A stretch of DNA of 9,777 nucleotides from positions 1 to 9,777 of the forward strand of contig CANDYN010000034.1 of assembly GCA_947424985.1 (NCBI GenBank), read 5' to 3'. This stretch comes from Rickettsiales bacterium (GTDB lineage Bacteria; Pseudomonadota; Alphaproteobacteria; Rickettsiales; Deianiraeaceae). Below are positions 1 through 6,180 of this stretch, in pieces (within the stretch, counting starts at the first letter, position 1; the number at the start of each line of letters is the position of its first letter). A program made the position numbers and the translations under genes. The notes under the pieces were generated by a model, which worked only from the letters and a program-made list of their open reading frames with translations, searched no databases and was not told the origin of the DNA.

Positions 1-1983
1 AAAATGTCCATATTTCCAAGATTCTCCGTCGCTCCAAATGTCGATCTTATTTGGAAAATAAGGGTAGGGGCGGGCGTCGTAAGTCCATAAAAACGCGCGT
101 TCTAAAAACTCACAAGAGTTAAAATATTCAAGGCTTGAAAAAATTGCAACTTTTTGCGCTCTCGTATCGATATTTCCCTTTGATAATCGTGGAAAACCCG
201 AATCTTGTGAACCGCTTGAGAAAAAAACATTTGGCTCATTTGTTGCGCAATCAACGGATGGAAAGCCAAATTCCGTAAACCAAATTTTTTTCATTTTTGG
301 TTGCCAAGCAGTTTTTATTCCATTTGGATTTGTATGAAAATTTTCCCAAAAATGCTTTATATTTTTCCAGGCATAATCTGGGCTTAGTGGATGTGGATTT
401 ACCTTATTCATCGAGTCTTGATAATAAAAATCAAAACCCTCACCACTTTGCCAAGCTTGTTTTATTATTTCGTTGTCATATACTGATTCAGACGAGTTTG
501 TAAGTGGGAAATAGGCATCAATTCCGATACAATCAATTGCAGGGCAGGCCCAAAGTTTATCCATGTTGAACCAGCCTCCATCTGTATGGTGATATTCGCT
601 CCAGTCCGCGGCATAAGTTACTTTTACGTTATTTCCGAGTATATTTTTTGCATCAATTGCGAGTTTTACAAGTTCATCTACCGCTTTAAAATTTCCGTTT
701 CCATCTTGGATTTTGGTTAAATTTTTCATCTCACTTCCGATTATCAATGCATCAATTTTTCCTTGTAAAAGATTTGCATAATGCAATATAAATTTTCGAT
801 AACCACTTAGCTTTGTAAAAAAATTTTCAATATCTTCAAAATTTCCGCTGAGATTCCCACGCCAGGGTTTTCCTGGGACATCTATCATTAACATTGGGTA
901 AAAACATATTTTTTTTCCGGCAATTTTTGCATTTTCAACATATCGTAAAATTGAAGAATCAGACGGAGTTCCACCGTATCTTAAATTATTATTTTCATCT
1001 CTTGAAACGGCTTCGAGTTGATCGCGGTTTTTTCCGGCAACCGAATATTCATCTGGGGTTGTTTTCGCGTTTTTATATTCAACCTTTGGTGTTATGCTGC
1101 AATTTTTTATATCTAAATTACTTCCAAACCAAGAACAAACAAGCGATATATATTCAAGATTTGGCAAGTCTTTGCACATTTTTTCAAAGCCAAGAATTGC
1201 ATCTGATTTATTTTCCGCATTGTTTTGGTTTATCGCCTCGCTTTTTTCATATCCAATCGGAACTCCATTGAGATATCTTTGTTTCATTTTATATTGAATT
1301 TTTGTATCGTAAACAAATTCTCCACTACCGGGGATTACGCAAATAGATTTTATCATGGAATTTTGATTTTCAAGACTTTTTTTGCAAACAACATCGAACG
1401 AAAAATTTGGAATTCGTCCATCGTATCGATTTAACGAAAAATTTCTAATTACGACGTAGCAAAGTCCACGAAAAGCCGGTGTATTTTCGAACCCTTTATA
1501 ACTTTGAATTGTTGGATTTGGAAGTTGATTTTCATCGCCTTTATAGATTGAAATATCAATTTCATTTTGATGAATTAGAGCGTCATCTGCATAAATATTT
1601 TCAATTTCAGCCTCACCTTTACATATCGCAATTGCAAGAGAGCTTGAATAATTTACGCTTTTTTCACCAGGAACGGTTTGTCCGTCTTTTGTTTGTGAGG
1701 ATGCAGTCTGCGAAGTTTCTTTTTTAATTCCCGAAGTCCAAATTATATTTCCCGAGACTCTCATTTTTCCAAAAATTTCCGGAATAATTCGCCCATAGGT
1801 TGAAGTTTGCAGGGTTACATCTTTGATTTCAAAGTTATATTTATAATCTTTGTCATAAAAATTCAGTATATCTTTTGAAATATTTACAAGTTCTGGCGAA
1901 AAGGTTGCGCCGAGCAAGGAGGTTACAATTCCACCCGATGAAGTTGGTATTCCGGTCATTGACGACAGTGAAGATAGTCCCAT
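1..1983 (-). CDS. GTA/phage baseplate 'megatron' protein with TIM-barrel domain (partial, C-terminus off window)
   Basis: Translating the minus strand from the ATG at 1983 gives 661 codons without a stop, running off the left edge. The product matches the large baseplate hub/host-attachment protein of Rhodobacter-type gene transfer agents (GTA_TIM family). Seen: an N-terminal region with TSTYGRIIPEIFGKMRVSG (about 60-78) and an SLAIAICKGEAEIENIYADD stretch (about 115-134), both typical of the family's first domain. The TIM-barrel part follows, with IGSEM (415-419), YAADWSEY (457-464), DAYFPLTN (489-496), SGEGFDFYY (513-521), FTEFGFPSVDCATNEPNVFF (569-588) and ARPYPYFP...DIWSDGESW..GH (637-660). 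The family continues with further tail-fibre-like domains, here outside the window. In GTA particles the protein sits at the tail tip and is thought to help adhere to or penetrate the host envelope. The gene follows mltG on the same strand, 58 nt after its stop. No Shine-Dalgarno is visible; the frame is open upstream to a TTG at 2070 inside mltG, so the start is uncertain. Confidence 0.9.
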   Translation of the reverse strand, partial: MGLSSLSSMTGIPTSSGGIVTSLLGATFSPELVNISKDILNFYDKDYKYNFEIKDVTLQTSTYGRIIPEIFGKMRVSGNIIWTSGIKKETSQTASSQTKDGQTVPGEKSVNYSSSLAIAICKGEAEIENIYADDALIHQNEIDISIYKGDENQLPNPTIQSYKGFENTPAFRGLCYVVIRNFSLNRYDGRIPNFSFDVVCKKSLENQNSMIKSICVIPGSGEFVYDTKIQYKMKQRYLNGVPIGYEKSEAINQNNAENKSDAILGFEKMCKDLPNLEYISLVCSWFGSNLDIKNCSITPKVEYKNAKTTPDEYSVAGKNRDQLEAVSRDENNNLRYGGTPSDSSILRYVENAKIAGKKICFYPMLMIDVPGKPWRGNLSGNFEDIENFFTKLSGYRKFILHYANLLQGKIDALIIGSEMKNLTKIQDGNGNFKAVDELVKLAIDAKNILGNNVKVTYAADWSEYHHTDGGWFNMDKLWACPAIDCIGIDAYFPLTNSSESVYDNEIIKQAWQSGEGFDFYYQDSMNKVNPHPLSPDYAWKNIKHFWENFHTNPNGIKTAWQPKMKKIWFTEFGFPSVDCATNEPNVFFSSGSQDSGFPRLSKGNIDTRAQKVAIFSSLEYFNSCEFLERAFLWTYDARPYPYFPNKIDIWSDGESWKYGHF

Positions 1984-2041
1984 AAAATAAAATCTTTTGG
2001 GCTTTTTATCTTGCCTATTTTTTATTTTGGGAAGCAGAAAA

Positions 2042-3037
2042 TTAATTTTGCACAAAACTATCGCCGCCAAGCTCTTTTTTTAAGCAGTTTTTCCTATATT
2101 CATTGACACATACTAAATGTGCATCGTAAGTTTTTGTAAATCTATGTTTTTTGCTTCCATCTCCAATTGCAACGAAATATAGATAATCAGTTTTTGTTGG
2201 GTTTATACTTGCAAGAATTGCTTTTTTTGAAGGGGAGCAAATTGGTCCTTTGGGTAGTCCATATATGATATACGTATTGTAATCCTTTCCTGTTCTGATA
2301 TCTTTTTTTGTTATAGATCTTCCAAAGTTTGTTGCACCATTCGTTGCTTCGTATATAATTGTCGGATCGGATTGCAATTTCATTCCTTTCTCAAGTCGAT
2401 TTGTAAAAACCGAGGCCACAAGTCCAAATTCATCATCGTTATTCGTTTCTTTTTCAACAATTGAGGCAAAAATTAGCAAATCTTCTTTTGTTTTAAGCAT
2501 TTTATTTTCATTTTTACTCCATGCGTCGTCAAGCAATTCGCTCATGTCTTTTTTCATTCTTTTTATGATATCATTTTTAGTCTCAAGTAGGTTATAAACG
2601 TATGTCTCGGGCATTAACTCACCCTCTTTTGCGTCAATTGAAATTTCACCACTACTATTTGTTTTATTTAAAATTTCAAACATTTGGATTTTGGTCAAAC
2701 CTTCCGGAAAAGTTACAGATAGGGTATAATACTTATTGCTCGAAAGTAAATCTATAATTTCATAATAATTCATTCCTTTTTCGATTTTAAATCCACCGGC
2801 TTTTAATCTTTTTTCACTTGAGAGGAGATTTTTTATTTTATATGCCAAATGGAAAATTTTTGGGCTTGATATAACGCCTTTTTGTCTTAATTGTTCCGAT
2901 ATATTTGTTGAATTTTGTCCATGTTTTACTATAATTATAAAATCTATTCGTGATTTTTGCGTAGTGGGAATATATAGCAATATTGATAACGATACAATGA
3001 ATGCCAGGCTGAGTAAAACAAGCGCTTTTTTTATCAT
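2042..3037 (-). CDS. mltG: Endolytic murein transglycosylase MltG (YceG-like)
   Basis: The 331-residue product is full length for the family. MltG is an inner-membrane lytic transglycosylase that cuts nascent glycan strands in the periplasm, probably setting glycan length by terminating polymerisation. Seen: an N-terminal membrane anchor (about residues 4-23) after a short KK-containing cytoplasmic end; a LysM-like region (about 33-100); the FPEG motif (110-113); LMPETY (141-146); ASIVEKET (191-198), whose Glu195 corresponds to the catalytic glutamate known in E. coli MltG; LQSDPTIIY (221-229); GLPKGPICSPS (260-270); YLYFVA (285-290) and H...F.KTYDAH (298-307). The gene diverges from sodB across a 64-bp gap. 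The usual alphaproteobacterial fabF/acpP neighbours are absent; instead it is followed by the GTA baseplate gene on the same strand. The identification rests on many collinear motifs and is secure. Confidence 0.95.
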   Translation of the reverse strand: MIKKALVLLSLAFIVSLSILLYIPTTQKSRIDFIIIVKHGQNSTNISEQLRQKGVISSPKIFHLAYKIKNLLSSEKRLKAGGFKIEKGMNYYEIIDLLSSNKYYTLSVTFPEGLTKIQMFEILNKTNSSGEISIDAKEGELMPETYVYNLLETKNDIIKRMKKDMSELLDDAWSKNENKMLKTKEDLLIFASIVEKETNNDDEFGLVASVFTNRLEKGMKLQSDPTIIYEATNGATNFGRSITKKDIRTGKDYNTYIIYGLPKGPICSPSKKAILASINPTKTDYLYFVAIGDGSKKHRFTKTYDAHLVCVNEYRKNCLKKELGGDSFVQN

Positions 3038-3101
3038 AAAATAAAAAATAGTTGCATTTTATTAAAACGGTTTTATTTATAAGCAAGTTATTTTTATTTT
3101 T
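3038..3101. promoter_or_regulatory. Divergent promoter region between mltG and sodB
   Basis: These 64 bp separate the start codons of two divergent genes, so they should hold promoters for both strands. The stretch is almost all A and T. For sodB a weak candidate is TTGCAT (3052-3057) with TTTATA or TTATAA around 3076-3082, spaced 18-19 bp. On the other strand TTGCTT (complement of 3081-3086) could be a -35 box, with AT-rich -10-like sequence about 16-17 bp on. Neither matches consensus well. There is no Shine-Dalgarno before either gene and no clear operator palindrome. The call rests mainly on gene geometry. Confidence 0.4.
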
Positions 3102-3710
3102 ATGACAATAAAACTAGAACCTTTGCCCTATAGTAAAGATTCTTTATCTCCGTATATATCGGAAGAAACCCTGAGTTTTCATCACGATAAACATCACAAA
3201 GCATATTGTGATAACTTGAATAAATTGATCGACGGAAGCGATCTTGAGGACAAAGCACTTGAAGAAATTATAAAATTAACCTACAACGATTCTGCCAAAG
3301 TTGCGATTTTTAATAATGCAGCGCAGGTTTGGAATCACACTTTTTATTTTAAATGCATACATCCAAACGGTGGAGATGAGCCTTCGAGTGAGTTGGTTGT
3401 TGAGATTGAGAAAAGTTTTGGTTCTTTTGAAAATTTTAAAACTGAATTTAAAAATGCAGCTTTGACTCAGTTTGGATCAGGCTGGGCTTGGCTTGTTTAT
3501 GAAAATAATGTTTTGAAGATTGTAAAAACTTCAAATGCAGCAACTCCAATTGCAATGGGGCAAATTCCTCTTTTGACGATTGACGTTTGGGAACACGCTT
3601 ACTATTTGGATTATCAAAACAGAAGAGCAGATTACGTCGATGTCTTTTTATCAAAATTGATAAATTGGTCGTTTATTTTGGAAAATTTGCAAAATGCAAA
3701 GCAATTATAA
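3102..3710 (+). CDS. sodB: Superoxide dismutase, Fe type
   Basis: The 202-residue product is a complete Fe/Mn-family superoxide dismutase, which converts superoxide to hydrogen peroxide and oxygen, usually in the cytoplasm. The four metal ligands are visible: His27 (in FHHDKHH), His79 (in AAQVWNHTFYF), Asp161 and His165 (in DVWEHAYYLDY). Gln75 in the AAQVWNH motif is the N-terminal-domain glutamine typical of Fe enzymes; Mn enzymes usually have Gly/His there and supply the glutamine from the C-terminal domain. FGSGWAWLV (124-132) and TSNAATPI (143-150) are further family signatures. One oddity: the usual FYW after the second histidine reads FYF (Phe83). The gene overlaps the start of mnmE by 17 nt, suggesting co-transcription. 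Length and motif order leave little doubt about the family; preference for Fe over Mn or cambialism is inferred from Gln75. Confidence 0.95.
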   Translation: MTIKLEPLPYSKDSLSPYISEETLSFHHDKHHKAYCDNLNKLIDGSDLEDKALEEIIKLTYNDSAKVAIFNNAAQVWNHTFYFKCIHPNGGDEPSSELVVEIEKSFGSFENFKTEFKNAALTQFGSGWAWLVYENNVLKIVKTSNAATPIAMGQIPLLTIDVWEHAYYLDYQNRRADYVDVFLSKLINWSFILENLQNAKQL

Positions 3711-5019
3711 TAATCTATCAGATACGATCTTTGCACCAATAACTTCGCGATTTTCCGGTGCTGTTTGTGTTTTTAGAATCTCGGGTAACGATGCAACTTT
3801 GCTTGAGACTTTTTTATCTACAAAGAATTTGAAGTCAAATTTTTCAACTTTTGCAAGAGTCTTTGACGAAAGTGGGGAAATTTTGGACGAAGCTGTTGTG
3901 GTGTATTTTAAATCACCAAAATCTTTCACCGGACAAGATTGCATCGAAATTTCATTACATCAAAGTCAGTATATTTTTGATAAATTTTGTGATATTTTAA
4001 CGAAAAATCTAGGTTTTAGAGTTGCGTTTAGGGGTGAATTTTTATATCGTGCTTTTGTAAATCAAAAAGTTAGCCTATCTAAAGCCGAATCTATAGATAT
4101 TTTAATAAAATCTCAAACAAAATCGCAACATACCTTGGCGATTCGCGGAATAGATAATATAATTTCTCGGCAATATCAGATTTGGTATGATGAAATGGTA
4201 AAACTTTATTCGTTAATTGAGGCAAATATTGACTTTTCAGACCAGGAAATTCCAGCAGAAACCATCGCGTATATCGCCAATAGTTTAAAAAATTTGCAAA
4301 ATAAAATGGAAGAAAGTGTTAAAAATGATGCTTTTTCCAAAATTATCGACGGAGTAAATATTGCAATTTTGGGTAAGGTTAATGCAGGAAAGTCGTCTTT
4401 GATTAACGCGATTTGCAATAAAAAAGTTTCAATTGTATCAGAAAAAGCCGGAACAACACGTGATATTGTTTCGTTCAAAATTGATGTTAAGGGGTATTTG
4501 GTAAATATTTTAGATACAGCCGGGATTCGTTTTGATAGTGAAGATGAAATTGAGAAAGAGGGTGTTGAAATGGCGCTTGACGCAGCGAAATCTGCAGATA
4601 TTCGTATTTTTGTTTGTGAAAAAGGCGAATTTGATAGCAAAATTAAGCAAGATTTGCATCAAGAGGGCGATATTTTGGTTTGCTCAAAATTTGACATTTG
4701 TGAAGATTTCTCGGATGAATCATTTATCAAAATTAGCACAAAGAACGCATTTGGGCTTGATGTTTTAATGTTGCAAATAAAGGAAAAAATAGAGAAAAAA
4801 CTCAACATTATGGATGAAAATTTTGCAATATCCGATAGACACAAAGCAATTTTAAAGAAAGCTTGTGAGGTTATTTCTTTGATCGATATTGAAGACTCTA
4901 TTGAGATATTGGCAGAGGATTTTAGGATTTTATTAAATACAATGGGTGAGATTTTCGGATATAAATCAAACGACGACATCTTGGGTAATATTTTCTCAAA
5001 GTTTTGTATTGGAAAATAA
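3694..5019 (+). CDS. mnmE: tRNA uridine-5-carboxymethylaminomethyl modification GTPase MnmE
   Basis: The 441-residue protein is the GTPase partner of MnmG (GidA); the complex adds carboxymethylaminomethyl groups to wobble uridine 34 of certain tRNAs, using a folate-derived carbon. Seen in order: an N-terminal folate-binding domain (about 1-120) with DTIFAPITSRF, SFTGQDCIEI and GEFLYRAF; helical-domain residues; an inserted G domain with P-loop GKVNAGKS (227-234), GTTRD (253-257) and DTAGIR (274-279); a G4-like SKFD (331-334) where NKxD is usual; and the C-terminal FCIGK with Cys438, preceded by DDILGNIFSK. The start at 3694 lies inside sodB. No other in-frame start exists before the conserved TIFAP motif, so the 17-nt overlap is real. 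Other departures from the usual pattern are HGG changed to HQS after the EISL strand, and NGK changed to NQK near 123-125. Identification is secure. Confidence 0.96.
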   Translation: MQSNYNNLSDTIFAPITSRFSGAVCVFRISGNDATLLETFLSTKNLKSNFSTFARVFDESGEILDEAVVVYFKSPKSFTGQDCIEISLHQSQYIFDKFCDILTKNLGFRVAFRGEFLYRAFVNQKVSLSKAESIDILIKSQTKSQHTLAIRGIDNIISRQYQIWYDEMVKLYSLIEANIDFSDQEIPAETIAYIANSLKNLQNKMEESVKNDAFSKIIDGVNIAILGKVNAGKSSLINAICNKKVSIVSEKAGTTRDIVSFKIDVKGYLVNILDTAGIRFDSEDEIEKEGVEMALDAAKSADIRIFVCEKGEFDSKIKQDLHQEGDILVCSKFDICEDFSDESFIKISTKNAFGLDVLMLQIKEKIEKKLNIMDENFAISDRHKAILKKACEVISLIDIEDSIEILAEDFRILLNTMGEIFGYKSNDDILGNIFSKFCIGK

Positions 5020-5074
5020 AACTTGAAAAATATTTTTTTGGTATTAGATTTTCAAAAACGTATTTATTATATAT

Positions 5075-5644
5075 ATGGCCAGTTTATTATTTTATATATT
5101 TTCCGCTTTGATGCTTGTTTTTGCGATAGCTTCTCAGGAATTTAAAAATAATATAAACAGAGTTTTGTCTCTTGTTGTAACATTTTTTTGTGCAGCAATT
5201 TTGTGTGTAATGCTAAATGCAAGTTTTATAGCTACTATGCTGGTTGTAGTTTATATGGGTGCGATTGCGATGTTGTTTTTATTCGTTGTTATGATGATTG
5301 GTGATAGGGCAAGCGATTCGGACTTGGGAAATAGAAAAACTTTACCGATATTTGCATGTGTTATTGCTTTTGTTGCGGTGCTGTCTTCTATTTTTATGTC
5401 ATCAAAGCCATTACTTTTTGGTGTACAATCTAGCCTTGATACACTTGGTATAGGAAAATTTATATACGAAGAAAATTACCAATCGCTATTTTTTATTGGC
5501 TTGACCCTTTTGGTTGGTTTGGTTGGTGCAGTTTTACTTACAATTGAATATAAAACAAGTCGTACTATTTTGATAAATTCGCATAAATCGAAAAATAAAG
5601 CGGACCTTGTACGTGGTGAATTTGGCTCAGGTATTGATTTTTAA
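5075..5644 (+). CDS. nuoJ: NADH-quinone oxidoreductase subunit J
   Basis: This 189-residue membrane protein is the NuoJ/ND6 subunit of respiratory complex I, part of the proton-pumping membrane arm. Five hydrophobic segments are visible, at about residues 2-20, 29-48, 50-76, 89-108 and 138-157. The third carries the family signature VVVYMGAIAMLFLFVVMM (57-74), equivalent to the conserved YxGAxxxLFLFVxMM stretch containing the pi-bulge. The length agrees with other bacterial NuoJ proteins. The gene starts 55 nt after mnmE with no visible Shine-Dalgarno, and its stop lies 5 nt before the next membrane-protein gene. NuoJ is usually followed directly by nuoK; that neighbour is missing here, so the complex I genes are probably split in this genome. 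The basic and acidic C-terminal tail (about 160-189) is presumably soluble. Confidence 0.93.
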   Translation: MASLLFYIFSALMLVFAIASQEFKNNINRVLSLVVTFFCAAILCVMLNASFIATMLVVVYMGAIAMLFLFVVMMIGDRASDSDLGNRKTLPIFACVIAFVAVLSSIFMSSKPLLFGVQSSLDTLGIGKFIYEENYQSLFFIGLTLLVGLVGAVLLTIEYKTSRTILINSHKSKNKADLVRGEFGSGIDF

Positions 5645-5649
5645 TAGAT

Positions 5650-6180
5650 ATGAATAATTATATACCAAAACATAAAAAGAAAAGTTTTATTCTTGAACAT
5701 TTTTACTATTTAATTCTTTTTTCCTTGACTTTCTTTTCACTTGGATCAATTCGTGACGGTGGTATATTCTTAATATTTTCGCAATTTGATATAGCTGTCT
5801 TGTACTACTTTTTATCAAAAAAAGGTAAGCATATCTCTTTGACGTATGTTTGTCTTACGATGCTCTTGCATGAATCTTTCACCGGACAAAGCTATGGATC
5901 GGGTTTTATTGTATATTTATTTACAGTTTTTCTGAAAAATAAAATTTCAAATTCGCAGCTCGTGAAAAATTTTACGATCTTCAATAAACACGGATTTTTA
6001 TTGTATATGATTTTACTTTCTTCGTTCTTAATTTTGGAATACTGTCTATTTTTAAGAGAATTTGCAAGTATTTGGCTTTTTTCATCCAAGGTGTTTATTT
6101 ATATACTATTGTACCACTTATTTTTTGAAATTGAGCGGTTTGTTAAAGTAAAAGTATTCAAGATAAAAAGTTATACTTGA
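5650..6180 (+). CDS. Multi-pass membrane protein, possibly MreD-like
   Basis: I do not firmly recognise this 176-residue protein. It has a basic N-terminus (KHKKK, residues 8-12) and about five or six hydrophobic stretches, near 17-33, 38-55, 64-76, 84-95, 114-134 and 143-160, with a basic C-terminus. The central part, FDIAVLYYFL (46-55) followed by a hydrophobic segment, then ESFTGQSYGSG (75-85) and another hydrophobic segment, recalls the MreD layout. There a YYW-like helix is followed by a D-L-x-G-x-P-x-G loop. That would make it a cell-shape (elongasome) membrane protein, but the resemblance is faint and the conserved Asp and Pro are missing. It starts 5 nt after nuoJ and so is almost surely co-transcribed with it. 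Its end overlaps the convergent IMPase-like gene by 10 nt. The coding call is good; the function is a guess. Confidence 0.75.
   Translation: MNNYIPKHKKKSFILEHFYYLILFSLTFFSLGSIRDGGIFLIFSQFDIAVLYYFLSKKGKHISLTYVCLTMLLHESFTGQSYGSGFIVYLFTVFLKNKISNSQLVKNFTIFNKHGFLLYMILLSSFLILEYCLFLREFASIWLFSSKVFIYILLYHLFFEIERFVKVKVFKIKSYT

Noticed and set aside
297..1727. Several plus-strand ORFs of 67-125 residues (for example 894-1271 and 1479-1727)
   Set aside because: They lie antisense to the continuous 661-codon GTA baseplate frame and show no recognisable motifs; composition is biased to Phe, Tyr and Leu as expected from a reversed AT-rich gene.
2838..3086. Minus-strand ORF of 82 residues overlapping the start of mltG
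   Set aside because: It is a shifted-frame overlap with the MltG N-terminus and shows no motifs; the MltG frame carries the family signatures.
4206..4640. Minus-strand ORF of 144 residues inside mnmE
   Set aside because: It is a shadow of the conserved MnmE G-domain frame; its Ser/Ile-rich translation has no domain and no operon context.
5026..5037. 12-bp palindrome AAAAATATTTTT after mnmE, plus TTGAAAA/TTTTCAA arms nearby
   Set aside because: A palindrome with no loop cannot fold into a useful hairpin, and the 7-bp arms are AT-rich with a 20-nt loop; such patterns are expected by chance in this composition.
5065..5070. TATTAT as a -10 box for nuoJ
   Set aside because: It ends 4 nt before the ATG, so a start site 6-8 nt on would fall inside the coding region; nuoJ is more likely read from upstream with mnmE.
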